Positions 37,261 to 50,400 of a stretch of DNA of 64,000 nt are shown in pieces (positions within the stretch are counted from its first letter, which is position 1; each line of letters starts with the position of its first letter). The notes under the pieces were generated by a model that had not been told where the DNA came from, made no database searches, and worked only from the letters and a program-made list of their open reading frames with translations. Position numbers and translations under genes: made by a program. The stretch covers positions 8,917-72,916 of the forward strand of contig VZRG01001647.1 of assembly GCA_013397435.1 (NCBI GenBank), written 5' to 3'. Source of the stretch: Erythrocercus mccallii. Taxonomy: Eukaryota > Chordata > Aves > Passeriformes > Dicruridae.

Positions 37261-40200
37261 TTATCCTTTAGCAAAGCCTAATTTCTTCCTGTGTCTAAGG
37301 CTGGCAAAGAGTGCTGCATGTAGAAACAGAATTTTAAAATGACATAATTGATGATGCAAGTATTCTGAAAATAGAGCATTTTTGAACCAGTCAACAGTTA
37401 TGAAACAGTTTTTAGAAACATCATTTACAAGGTGGGGTTTTTTTGTTTTATTTTTTTTTTTGCAAACTTGACAGTCCTTTAAAGATGACCCTGTGGAGTA
37501 CAATAGATGGGACAAACAGTGAGAGACAAGTTTCAGATTGCTATTGAATAACATCTAAAGCTTCGTGGTGGCCCCTTTGATGTGAGTCCAAGGGGACTGA
37601 CCACCTGTGTTGCTTTGTGCAGTGATGATTTCTTGAACTGGAAAACAAGAAATACAATATGACCTCAAGTAAACATTTAAGGAATCAGAGATTAAATTTA
37701 AGGTTTTTTTCATTATCTTTGTCAATCTTTATACAAGATAAATAATTTCATCAACACTATTAACTGCTTAATTCAGTGATTTTCCATCCAGACTTCCAAG
37801 ATCATAGATTTTTCATTTTAAAAATTATTTTCCATTTATCTCCTAGAATAAACTGAATAAAGCAAGGACAATCAATGCATATGACCAGTTCTTTTTTACA
37901 GCTTTACAGATGTGAAGTTTATTCAGGGGTTTTTCACTTCACAAGTCATTACAAATTATTGAATATATTTCTGAAGTAGCCACTACTATAGCAAAATCTC
38001 CTGTGGCCTGATTTGTTCCCTAAGAATAAACAAAAGGACTAACCATTATTATTTTATAGGTATTTAGAAATATGAAATAACCTGATATTACAGTATAATA
38101 AATGCTGATATCCACACTCTTTCTTGTTTCCATGGATTTCAATACTTATCAATGAGGCAATGACAGATATCTTTTAATTTTTATACCGGCTGTAAATCAA
38201 CCATTCTGCAATCATCTGAAGTGGTAGTAAATACCACCTCTTTATAATTTCCTGAACATAAAAATTATATCTATTACTTCAACTAGGAAGTTAATGTCAA
38301 GAGGATATATTGAAGCTTGAATTTCAGTAATAGTGCTGGACTGGTGAGCATCATAGTATTTAAGATACTTGCCAGTCATTTTTTCCTTTTTAGAGAGGAA
38401 TTACAAAGGGAAAGGAGAGGGTTTGTTATAGATAAGCCTACAGAATACTGTCTTCTATGTAATGTTCTTTATCCACAGAGATTTCCAAACAATCAGCAAT
38501 ATAGGGTTTTCTTCAACAATGACAATTTAGCTCGTCATATTTCTTTCTAGAACATATATCTGAAGGAAAACTCATCATACATGTTTAGATGTATTTATAA
38601 TGAGAGAGAACGTTGCTAGGGAGTACTTGAACTACAGATGTTCTTGCGTGAAGGGCTGAGTAATTGAGAAGTGCCAGCTTAGTTCAGGCAAGGAGAGAGC
38701 TCAGTTCATGTCTCTAACATTGGTATAAAGGAGGTTTAAGGACACAAAGTTACACTGATTTGAGTGTTAGGGGAAAGCATTAGTGTCCTCCAGACTTGTT
38801 TTACAGATCGCTAAGCACTCCTGGTGAATCGAAGTTTCAAATGGCTTACAGGCCTTCCTCCTTGTTCAGGAGCTGAACTCAAACCTATCTTTTAGGATGT
38901 AGGCTATCAAGGGATGAGACCAAGGAGTTCTGTTCTGTGGTGTGCTGAATGCCTTCTGAAAGAGAATGTCCTAAAAGTTCCTTCAACTTTTGAGTCCTCA
39001 CCATAGGGGCTGGGAGAAGCTGAGAAGCTTGGGGCTGTGGCTGTCCTAGGTTGCCTCAAGGCCCCTCAGTTCTCAGTTCATGTCCAGAGCACTTTTACCC
39101 ACACCTCGGAGTGCACGTCATGGTTCTTTTCAATCCAGACCCTGGAGCATCCAGAAACACAGGCATGGGCAAAGGCTAGGGCCCATGCCAATCAAACCTG
39201 TGTCTTTGGGTAGAGGAGTTGGCTCGTTACAGAGTGGCAATCTGCTTAAGAGGTGGGGTAGGATAAAATAAGTACAAAACGACAAAAATAGAATTGCATG
39301 GGCAAAGTTCTCTTACTACTTTGTGCTGTAAGTTTTATTTGTGGGGTTCATTCTTTTCTTAAAGCATGCCTTTGTGATACAATTCCATGTCAAGGATCTT
39401 CTGTCATCGAGATAAACGTGTTTCTACCTAAATGCTACTGCAAGCTCACAGATTCCACTTAGGATTTGTTTAGTTCTGTTTAGTAAATCTTTTCAAGTGA
39501 AGTGTTGCTGGTTTTGCCTTGCTTACTTTAAATCTACTGTTGGGATTAGTTTGGTTATTTACTGTTAATAATGGAAATAAGTCAAAGGGGAAACACTTTT
39601 CACACTGAGCAGGCACCGTATTCTTCTGGAATGAGCGTTCTTTTCCTTTGTTTTTGAAACAATCTTTTGATTTCTTTGGTTTTCCTTTCATGAAGTTGAG
39701 GAGAAAAGGAAACTGCTGTTGAATAGGAATGCCTGGGATTTCTGTTTTACATTAGACTTTTTAAAATATTTGAACTCTGCTTTGTGATGGAACAAATTAG
39801 AGCTGAAACCACAGGGTGGGTAAGGAGTTTCAAGGCTTCCTTATTTGATTTTCAGGGGTCTATATTTACCCTACTCCATTTTATACTGTGAAGTACCCTT
39901 TCTGCTCATTCTGAACAGTCTTTTTATTGGTAGCAGGCTTCTAAACTCATAGTTACCTGCACAGCAGCTGCCAATCTTCTCTACTACTATGTTTAAAGAA
40001 AACCAACCAAACAACAAAACCCTGACAAAAATAGCAGATTTCTTCTGCTATGTGCTTTGACAGACAGATGAAAACTTCCCTTCTACCACCTCAAAGCACA
40101 GTTTTTTGTAGCTTGATTTCAGCTTTAAGAGAAGTAAAACCTTAAAGCAGTGTGTTTTCCCTTCCTTAGTAAGCAGGCGGTGAATTGGAGACCTGCATGT

Positions 40201-43200
40201 TGCAGTTTTGTTCAGTGGGACACATGCAATGCTGGCAGTGCAAACTGGTGCCTTCCCAGAGTCCCAGCAAGGCTCCATCTAGAAACCAGTACTCAGTTCA
40301 GATGCTTGTGACAAGGGGATGTGTAATATCCTTGCTTCTGTATTGGGCATATTTGCTGTGTGATAGAAACTTGAGAGAGATTCACTTGTTCAATAAAAAG
40401 GCAAGTGAGATGAAACTCATTTCCTAACATATTTTATCTATGCCAGCAGTTTGGTAGTTCTTATATACAGTAAGCAATAAAACTAGTTAAAAGATCATTA
40501 AATAACTCCCATGAAGTTATAACAATGCAATAAAAAATCTAACCAACACAGAGCACCTTGCATCATGGAGCCCTTTAATCAGTCTTTTCCTGGGCTGTGT
40601 TCAGACCAGTGACCATAAATCTTTCATCTATCCAATCTCCAGCACTGCATTTCCTCGTTTGCTCTGAGGTCCTGGGCCACCATGGAAGGAGAGCTGAAAT
40701 CTTGCTGCAGTCACTGTGATGTGCCAAGCTGCTGTTCAAAGCTAGAAAAATTGCTTTGAACAAGGCAGAGAGAAGTTCTGATTTTAAACTTCTCTATTAA
40801 AGTGGTAATGAAATGTATTTTTGTACATAGCTTTGAAAATCCCCGCTGTGGAATCATGCGCTATCAAGGGTCATTTTAATAACATTGATTGTTAAAAGAC
40901 ACAGCTCCCAGTGTAAAACCAGAACTCATTAGAATTCAGGATAGAGCTGATTACAGAGGAATGCGTAAAACTGAATATTAAGAAGGTTAAGAAGAGCTGG
41001 ATATCAGTGCTATACTCCAAAGGGAAATCCACCATGTACTTACTGTCCCAATCAGTGGTACCCAAAGGCAATGTGTACCTCTGTGAGTGTACCCTACTGG
41101 AGAGGGAACTCTCAGAGTTTGGCCAAGGGTAACTATAAATATTAAAACCTATATTATCAATGTTTGATAGAAACATAAAAAATTTATGACTGTATACAAA
41201 TTTATTCTTTAGCAGAGGAGACACATGAGATTTTATACTGCCACTGTTAAGTCACTTTTTTCTTTCAGGCAAAATCTAATTATTCCCACCCAAATTTTTT
41301 TCTTTCTTTAACAGAGGTGGCACCAGAAGAAGTAAAATAGAATGAATAGCTGAAGCCCTGTATATAGTTAAATAGCAGATTCTGTATCAAGGTCATTCAG
41401 ATAGGCTGTTCTGCTATGTTTTGTTTCTTTTTCTTTTTTTCCCTTTTTTAATTTCCAATCCCCTAGCCTCCCTGCCTCCTTTGGCTATTCAGTATGTGTT
41501 TGTCACACTCTCTCTTGTTTAGAAACAAATGCATTCAGACATCTTTGATACTTAGAAAAGCAGTCTCAAATTATAGCAATCATTAACATAACAGGAACAA
41601 ATAGGAGTTATCCAGCATATGGAAAAAAACTGGGAAGGCTTCAGTGCACTCTGTAACTGTACGAGATGGAAATTAGAGGTATCTACCCAAATGTGAATTT
41701 CCGTGCCCCTATAACATGCAAATGGAATTACTTTCACATTGTGGAGAAAATTCATTACATAGATGTAGAATCTGGAGAGGGAACTTTCTTGTCTTGTAGT
41801 GGGAAGCTGTGTGAGATGTAGCAACACCTATGTATTTAAAATATGATTATCAGAATTGAAATGCAGAATTAACCAATCTTACACTATTTATGCTAATGGA
41901 ACAATAAATGTAAACTTCCTGAAAAATACAATGTGCAGAGAAAATAATTTAGAAACTAACAGTCAATAATGGCACTAGTATGATTCTAGGAATGTATTTC
42001 ATAGTTCTCTTGAGAAGTAAACAATCAGGACATAGTGGGTTTCTACATTTTATTACTGTTTTCTGCCTTCTCAGCCGGTGTCTTTTAAGGGGCCAGACAG
42101 TACTCACTGGGACCCCTTCCCTCTCCCAGCATCTCCTCCAGTAAGGCCCCAGCTTGGCTGCATCTTGCAACAAATAACCAATAATCATCTCTTTAGTTTG
42201 TCTTGGACCCTCTACAGGTCCAGTAACATTATTGTTGCAGAAGCATTTGAGAAATACATAGAGGGGATAAAAGCCCCCAACCAACAAAAACCAGACATAT
42301 AAAATATTCTCCTAGGCTACCTATCTTCCCATGTAATGTCACTATCATAGTGCCATGGCCCTCCTGCAGTTATTTTCCCTGTGGAAAATTACATTAATCT
42401 TTGGCTTTCATGCAAACTACAGTGTGTGGCCAATAGAGTGGGAATTTTCATATATTTTGAGCAAAAATGCACACTTCGATGTGGCAATATGTTTGTGGTG
42501 ACACTGCTATTGCACTACTAAGTTGCAAGATTCATTTCACTTACGTTGCTGTAAGTTTATTTAATTTAGATTAACAAAGGCCAACATAGGGTAATCAAAA
42601 CTATATATAAATAACTGAGGCTTCTTCTGAATAAATCAATTTTTGAATAGACAAAGAGTAGATTACACTTTCCTGCAATCTAGGACAAAATGCTGCTTAT
42701 AAAAGTTTCAGTAACTGTCCATGGACAGTCTTTGCTGTAAATGAATGTTTTTGAATAACACCAGTAATCTGAAGGTAATGAAAGCAGTTTATGCAAGGTG
42801 CAATAATCAGCCATTGTTGTGTCTACAGAACATTACTTTATGCTACTGTGTAGATGATGTCTTTTTAGTCTTCCATCTGTTTTGAAAAAAAATAAAATTC
42901 AGAGGCCACTAGTCTGAAAGAAACAAGGACAAGATAATAACTAGAGACACAATTAATCCCTGTGCTTTGGAATAGGACAAAATGTTACAATAATCACAGA
43001 GAAAGCTGTACAGAGGTTGCAGGAAGGCAAGTTAATGCAGTGCTTAAAAAAAGGGAACAAAGGGTGTTAGAAAGAGCTAAATTACTAAAGCAAAGAAATG
43101 AAAGTACAGCTTAATAAGAAACAAATGTTGCATGCTGTGTATTAACAGTGGAATGCTTGCAGAAAATATGGAAAAGTCTTTGTTTACTCAACCCTGACTC

Positions 43201-43380
43201 ATGGGCAAAGGTTTACATAAACCGAGCTTCTCTCCTGATCACAGGTATGTGGGAAGTCTTGTGGCGATGGCTAGTCAATAGGGCTTCTCACTCACTTGAA
43301 ATCAGACAAATATTTGGATTCAGTCACTCAGGGTACAAACTTGGTTGCATAATTGTCAGCAAAAAGCTCCCATTTTATCA
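37261..43380. other. Long unique noncoding stretch
   Basis: No gene recognised over 6 kb. A T-rich tract lies at about 37437-37461. A strong acceptor-like pyrimidine tract ends in AACAG at 41314, but no downstream donor or open frame of useful length accompanies it. Confidence 0.55.
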
Positions 43381-43580
43381 CCGGGGCCAAAATCCCACAT
43401 ATGCAGCAGGCTCCAGCTCGGCTGGCAGCACTGGCTTCCAAAGGAGCAGCAGAGTGCCGGCAGCCAGGGCCCAGGGCTGGCTCTCAGCCCCTGAATGGCA
43501 GCACACGGTGCCCTGTGGCTCCCCCAGCTGCTTCTGGGGCTCGCTTTCACTCACCGACAGGAATGAGCTTTTGTCTTACG
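43381..43580. other. Small G+C-rich patch
   Basis: About 200 bp rich in CAG, CTGG and CCC words with a handful of CpGs (near 43383, 43420, 43459, 43506, 43542 and 43554), more than the surroundings. Open in two plus-strand frames and one minus-strand frame without a recognisable product. It could be a small regulatory element or an unrecognised repeat. Confidence 0.4.
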
Positions 43581-44699
43581 TGCAAAGGAGGAAATGTTAG
43601 CAATAAAAGTCCTCATTAATGAATATACAGAGCAGATCCTGCTTTCAGTCTTGCCCTTTCAACCTCACTGAGGTTGAGGCCATCTTGATTCTTGTTAGTA
43701 CTCTCTCAAGCCTGCATCACCTCCAGAAATGCAGAGAGCCTTTGGGCCAGGACCAAGAAAGCAGACGTTTATCTAGTGGGACGTCAGAGCGGGGAAGAGA
43801 AAATGCACCAAGAAAGGACCACAGCGGGTGATGTAAACCCTTATTGCAGTCTATAGCAATTTATTGGAAGTAAGTCAGAATAAATAAATACCTGAGGTGG
43901 AACCAAGAGGCAGCTGACCCAGCCTGAATGGGAACTAAATTGCAGTTGACCCTATTGCATCACTAAATTACCTTCCTCAAGGGGAAGGAATAAAAGTTCC
44001 ATATTGGTTTTTTTTTCTGCTTTAAAAAAAGTTTTACAAATTCAAAGAAATGTCTACTGTTGGTAAATGTGCATGGTAAGTATTTGATGGATTGAATTAA
44101 TTCCTCTCTTTGTGTGCTGACATCCTTCTCACTGCATAGGGAGATTCTACAGAGGTACAGAAATGCTGCACAGGATAGGATGTTTCTTTATGGCATTTCC
44201 GTGTGCTTTAAATCTCTGAAGAGTTTTCTGTGTGTGTGCTTTATATTGAGTCGTTAAGTACAAAAACAAACTTATTCACAAACTAGCTTTGATCCAGGCT
44301 TCCTGTGATTTATCTTGGCTGCCTATAGCATGCACTGAAATCCTACCTGATTGTTTTTAGCTCCCCAAATATTTATATCACTCCAGATAATCAATGCTTA
44401 TCACAGCCAATACAGATGTTATGGGTTCCTCAAAGAAAGGCACAGTCAGCATAATAGCATTTTAATTATTGCAGCATATGTTTTCAAATAAGTCTTTCCA
44501 GTATCAATTGAACAGAATAACTATATACATCTTATTAATAGATGATGTTAAAAATATTATACATGTAAATTACAGCTTTTCCCACTAAGTGTAAGAAGCA
44601 ATAATGCAATGTCTTGGAGGTATTAATGTTCACTTAATTTAAATTATGTTGCTAGTGCTGGTTTCTGTTCTCATTCCCTTGCGTTTGCACTCTCTACAG
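43581..44699. other. Unique noncoding DNA
   Basis: A+T-rich, with a TTTTTTTT run near 44010. Ends in the pyrimidine-rich acceptor-like tract before position 44700. No gene is seen. Confidence 0.55.
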
Positions 44700-44968
44700 G
44701 ATGTTTTTCATTCAACTGCTGTGTAAAACAAATTTGCTTGTGGGGGTTTGGTGATATAAAGTATCTAACTGGCACTAGTGCATTAGTTATTCTACATGTA
44801 ACTGCAAACATAAATTCAATATTTGGAGAAGTAGAGATAGCAGCATCTGCTGGTTTAGAAGACGCAGATGACATGGTTTTGGTTATCAAGTGTGCTGCAA
44901 GTTCATGGGGAAGTTCAGTGCAGAACACGCTGAGCCCTTCTCTCCCTCAGCTTCCCAACTTTATGTAG
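44700..44968 (+). other. Possible terminal exon with an 88-codon open frame
   Basis: What is seen: a long pyrimidine-rich tract from about 44660 ends in CTCTCTACAG at 44699. From there one frame is open for 88 codons to TAG at 44966-44968. Its translation is fairly balanced, with a segment GEVEIAASAGLEDADDMVLV near the middle. AATAAA follows at 45222-45227. Together this has the layout of a 3' terminal exon. Against it, the minus strand is also open across most of the stretch, I recognise no family, and the frame has no verified upstream partner. It could be chance or a conserved noncoding element. Confidence 0.2.
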
Positions 44969-45403
44969 CCTCTTGCTGCACCTTTTTGAAATTCTTCAAA
45001 TGGAAGTGCAACGCTTCTTTCTTTTTTTTAAAGACATTTCAGAGAAAATAGTACTATTTACTTTTTAAGGAAGACTAAATAGTCATCTGTCTCCCAAGAG
45101 AATCTAGGCTAGGAACCCCACAAAAATACTTCTGTTAGCAGCACAGTCATGCTTTGTAAAGGGGAATTACTCTTTATAAAAGTACTAGCTGCTCATGCAA
45201 GATATTAGAGACTCAGCTCTGAATAAAAATTCTGATTCTGTCTTCTGGATAGATAGAAATCAAAAGATAGAGATACAAATTGGTGTGAGGATTTTTCATA
45301 CCTTAGCTACCTAAAAGTTTGACTCTCACCAAAAAACAATAAGACACTAAATTAAAGTTAAAAATATTTTTGAAGTAATTTTTTGTCTCTAATGTATACA
45401 GAA
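44969..45403. other. Unique noncoding DNA
   Basis: Contains the AATAAA at 45222-45227, which could serve the candidate exon upstream. Otherwise nothing is recognised. Confidence 0.5.
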
Positions 45404-45433
45404 TATACACACACATACATATATGCACATACA
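45404..45433. repeat. Short CA/TA simple repeat
   Basis: TATACACACACATACATATATGCACATACA-like alternating purine-pyrimidine tract, imperfect. Confidence 0.75.
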
Positions 45434-45889
45434 AAAGTCTGCTGAAATTCTTGCTCCTTCCAACTTACAATTAGTACAATAATCAAAGTTTTTTCCTGAA
45501 AATCTCTATTCTTGAGGTCACTGGATTAGTTCAAAATTTCAGCTTCTGTTTGAAACGCAGGGTTTCTGATACCTCAGAATCACCTGGTAAATCTGGACCT
45601 TTCATGACTAACTCAAAAAACTAAAATGTAACAGTAGTAAGCTATTTGTATATTTAGAAGGAGAGAATGATGGATATTTGAATTTGGATAAACAGTTATT
45701 TGAAAGTTTATGATGCATCCAAATGAGACTTCTATTTTCTTTTGCAGGCTTACAGACTTGCCATTTTCCAAATCATGCAATGTAATCATTGTGGGTCCCC
45801 ACAGCCTATATTTTTAGTCATGTTACCTGTGAAAGCCATGTTTCTTTTGCTGGAAAACATCTTATATGTCATCTTTATTGTTACTTACT

Positions 45890-45943
45890 AGAATCATAGA
45901 ATTATTTAGGTTAGAAAAACCCTTTAGATCATTGAGTTCAACC
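45890..45943 (-). mobile_element. CR1 3'-end fragment (decayed)
   Basis: AGAATCATAGAATTATTTAGG, then GATCATTGAGTTCAACC, is the reverse complement of the CR1 3' terminus (family pattern: GGTTGGACTAGATGATCTTT and so on, ending in ATTCTATGATTCT). The element is therefore on the minus strand with its 3' end on the left. Only about 54 bp are recognisable, so the rest is either truncated or decayed. Confidence 0.75.
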
Positions 45944-47327
45944 ATAAATGAAGAATCTGGATGAGTGTGGTGAGTTTTTTGAAGAAACACTTTGTTTTTC
46001 TGATTTTTTTTTTATTTTCTAAGTTCAAAGTGATGGCTTGAGCTCACTTATATGGTGTTGTAAGATAACTGATCACCATCCCAACACTGCAAACTAAAAA
46101 ACAGGCTAAAGTTAAGTTGATTTAACTCAGAACTGAATGTAAACTCTTGTTCCTAAAAAACAATTGCACATATGTGGGTAATTTTCAATGCAGCGGATAA
46201 ACTTTATACTCTTTCATAATTAAATTGATTCTTTCTGTACAACAGCTCTGCTGGAGGACTCTGACAAATACTCATGCTGTGTGAACGTCTCATTCATGTG
46301 TAAACTGTACCAATTCAGGGTAACAACCAGTAGGAATAAAGCACTACCTGCTGACCTGTAAATATAAAGGGAAAAAAAAATTGGGAAAAAAAGGACCGTG
46401 TTGGTAATGCATATTCCACTTTAGGATTGAGGAAATAGTCACTGGAAATTAGGCTGTGGTTGAGCAGACTCCTCCTCTGTTGATTTCTGTTGGACGTGTA
46501 TGAATTGTTTCCTTTACCCCATTGAAATGCAGAGAAAGGGTTTTAATGCATATAGTTAAATTCATGGTAACAACCCTTATGTTAATGTGCAGGGGTTCAC
46601 TTGGAAGCTGTATCCTCATGGCCTGGTCTGTTGCATGGATCTCAGGACAAAAATATCAGGGGATTCAGTGCCACTGAACTTGCACGCACTAGAAAGGCAG
46701 TGGATTAAAAGTTGATCCACTGTTTTCTTTCAGCATAGATTGAGTCTCTTCAAGTAAAGTTTCAGGTCACTTCTGGGGCATCACTGCAGGTAAATGAGCA
46801 GTGTGTTTATTAGTTTCTCTGGTAGATAAGAAGGTTTCAGTTTTAATGATTGCAAGATCAAATATTTGACAAAAAGTGAAAAAGCAAAGACCGGAGGTAT
46901 ATATTCTAAAGTGAAAGAGGGAGGAGAATAATGAGTTTGAAAAGAATAAAACACAGGTTAGTGGAAAAGAATGCTACAAAGGTCTCTCTGTGAATCTTCG
47001 GTTCCTGGAGTTTTTGCCAATTCCTTTTATTACTCTTTCAAGTAACCAGGTACATATGGCATGTTTGTAAGTAAAGCAGTCAATGAAGTTAGTTACACCT
47101 CTGCATTTATTACCCTACCCCTGAGTATTATTAACTTTTACATTCCCCATAAAATATAATTTATCACTTAAATAATTTGCTTTGTGTCAGGGTTCAGTGT
47201 GCTCCAGTGCTTTCCTGCTCATTAAATGAGATATTTTTACTTAATGAGCCCAGAATGTCCTTTGCATTTAACATTAGAATTGATTTCAAACACTCCATTT
47301 TTCTAACATATTTGTATGTAATTTCAG
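45944..47327. other. Unique noncoding DNA
   Basis: A run of T near 46001-46011 and A near 46371-46380. Possibly the decayed body of the adjacent CR1, but I cannot align it. No gene is seen. Confidence 0.5.
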
Positions 47328-47411
47328 AATGTGAACTTCATTCCACAGTCTTACTCTGAAGAAAAAAGAGCTACAAAGAATAATGACCCATGAATTCTGG
47401 AGAGGAACACA
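47328..47411 (+). other. Possible noncoding exon bounded by splice signals
   Basis: A branch-point-like TTCTAAC (about 47301) is followed by a T-rich tract ending in ATTTCAG at 47327, and 84 bp later by a donor GTAAGTATG starting at 47412. All three frames of the 84-bp stretch contain a stop, so if real it would be a noncoding RNA exon or a terminal coding exon. The arrangement can arise by chance in A+T-rich DNA. Confidence 0.18.
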
Positions 47412-50400
47412 GTAAGTATGGGTGAATATTTTAAAAAAATCCCCCTATTATCTGCCTGGACTTTGCATTCTTTCATCTAGTTTGAAAGTCTGAGTTACTA
47501 CTTGAGCCTGATGCTGCAGTTATTACATACATAATATGCCATTAGGAAAGTGTTTTAGAAGGGACTGCAAGATATGGATTTCCATGAAATTAACAGCATT
47601 TAAAAATAACCCCACACTTAGATGTATGTGTGTGATGCCTCGATTCATACAGCAGACAGCTAGTCTTTCAAATGAACACAGTTCACTTATAAATATATAT
47701 ATCCATAGAATAAATAAACATCAGAGAACTCTAGAAATGTGCACCTAATGAGGATCTGGCTCATCTCTTTGCAATTGCAAATAATCACTTTGCAATCATT
47801 TAATAAAATCTGAGTAGAGAAACCCTCTGTTGTGCAGTAAATCACTTGCTCGTAATAATCACTGGAACCAAAAACCAGCCCAAACCTCTGAGCTATCTCA
47901 GCAATTTCAGGATAAACACTGTGCCGCCACACTTTAAATGGAATTTTGCCACCAGCTAGATCTCAAGGAGTCAGTGAGTAGTATATGATGGATTCACAAG
48001 TGAGTGTTCATTTGAGTCCATTATAACAAATGTGACCATCTGTGCATCAGCTGTACACCACTGACATGCAGGGTGCAAGTCTGATCAGTCAGGTGCTCAG
48101 GCTCCATGGCAATGTGCATGGCATGAAACACAATAAAGGACAGGAAAGCTGAAATACAATCCCATAAAAATGCTAATATTGTAATATAGATTTTTTTCTT
48201 CTGAGTGAAAAAATATTAACTCATGAAATAAGCAAAAATATATTTACATTTAGCTGAACTTAAAACTTTTTTCAGCGTATACTTGGCCATCATTAAATGT
48301 CATATGCACATTTTCCCATGGTTGCCTTGTCTCACCTGATTAAGAGCTTGGGCCTCTCTGTTTGCTCCTCTGGGCCAGCTTCCTTGGCTGATCTCCATTT
48401 CTTACAAGTGCAGCCATGTGACTGTGGGGCAGCTGGATCTGGTGGAAGTGTTTATTATGGGATGTGCCGTGGCCACCATGGCACACGATGGGCAAAGGAG
48501 CACGAGCGGGAGGTAGCAGTGGGTAGGCAGTCTGTGCCTTGGTGTAGCAGCCTTCCTCAACACACTGTCATGTTTGCCAAGGGAAATATCAAAATTCTCA
48601 TCAGACTGACAGAACCAGCTTATTTGAAAAAAAAGTTTTTAAAATATTGCAATAATGTTTCACTAGAGTGGTTCATGTCTTGTAGGTCAAGGAGAAAAAG
48701 AACATTACCCTGATTGTGGCAGTAGGAGGTAACACTCATACAAGTGCATGAAATGTGAGATCTTCATCTTTGCCAGACAAGGAGAGAAAAACAAATGAAA
48801 AATTGGAATCAACTGTTGATTATAATTTAGTGAGGGGTAAACACACCAAGGTGCATTTATTAATGCCATCTCATCATTGAAAAGGCTACTAAGGAACATA
48901 ATGGCTTGATACAGATTGGGGAAACTGTCACTGAATATGAGTATGACAGAATCTGCACTCTTCTCTTGCTGTTACCCATCACAGGGTGCATCACATACCC
49001 CTAGGAAATCAGTTTATTTTGCTTTTCCATACAGTCCTTCATCATGTTGTCCATTTGAGCTGCAGACAGTTAAGGTTGGTACACTCAAGCTGAATGTGCT
49101 TTTTTTTTTTCATATTTTTCACTGTAAAATGAAGAGTGTTGGAGTTTTATGCTTTGTTTTATTTTGGTTATGTTCCCTCTCCTTCCTTCCCCAATAAAAA
49201 AAATGCTATCATTTGCTCCAGGAAAATAGTGAAATATCACTTTAGATATTGAAGTCTGTAATATCGTAGCATATTTATAGGGCCTGATGAGTTCTCAGAT
49301 GATAAGAGACTTTTTTTTCCCTTCTGATTCTATAACAGCAATAAACCTGCCCTTCATTTCATTTTTTAATAATAGACATGAAACATTTAGAATTTCATTT
49401 GAATTACTTTTCTAGATAATAATTATCATTCATTGCTATGTTTCAAATTCTAATGTCAAATTTATTTTTTAAATGAAAAATAAGCGATTTCAGTAAAAAT
49501 TCAGTAAAATATCTACCCAAAATTATTAATTTTTAAAATAATTTTTTATCTTCTGCACTGTGAATGTTTAGTTGCTCTGGATGAATAATAGTTTGGTTGT
49601 TATATCATATAAATCCTGGGGATGTCTCAATGTGTGCAGAAAGGAAAGTGTGATGCACCTACTTGAGAAAATTCCATGATGGATCAACAAGTCTTTTGGG
49701 AGAGGCGGTTGCTGCATTCCTTAGTGTTGAGACTGGACCTATTGGAGCTGCAAAACTGGAGTTTGCTCCTCTTTAGCATGTACCACTTCTGGAAACACAT
49801 CATGTTTTAAGAAAATTCAGGCAGATTATAGAGGAGTCACACCTATAATATTTCCTTTATTCCTGTTAGTGACAATTTGCATTTTATTAGTATGTGTACA
49901 GCCGATCTTGGCACAGGTATTAGGAAAAACTTCTTTTCATCAGGGAACTGCCAAGGCTGTTTTTTGGTTGCTGTATTTTCAGTTGATGGTGTGATCCTAA
50001 GCCTGGGGAAGAGCAGTTTGTTGTGGTAAGCCTCTGGCCAGCAGTCACACGTGGGGTATTGCAGAGCTGGTCACTGGCACCAATAAAAAGGCCCTAACAG
50101 GTGTCTGCAGCCCAGCTGAACGGTGTTCTTATGGGGTACCTGCAGAAAGTGAGGAGCACAGCAGCCTAAGGTCATACCCTGATTTTTCTCTGACATTGGA
50201 GACACTTCTCTGTGACTAGAAATTGCTGAAGAGGGAATAAACATCAGATGGATACAAGTGTCATTTAAGGGATAAGTACATTGCTCCACTGGGCCTGTAT
50301 CAAAGGATCCAGCATATGCATCTGCAGGCAACATATTTTACTTAGGTATTTTTTATCAAATATTTGTATTTAAGAAATAATCTATGCAGTTTCAAGAGAG

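Noticed and set aside
41285..41340. Very strong acceptor-like tract ending at 41314
   Set aside because: Short open frames end within about 10 codons and no donor follows, so there is no exon to propose.
18212..49882. Octamer motifs ATTTGCAT at 18212, 32123, 35581 and 49875
   Set aside because: Four occurrences in 64 kb of A+T-rich DNA is about the chance expectation and they are not clustered.
49905..49955. CR1-like TATTAGGAAAAACTTCTTTT
   Set aside because: Too short, and the following sequence departs from the family pattern.
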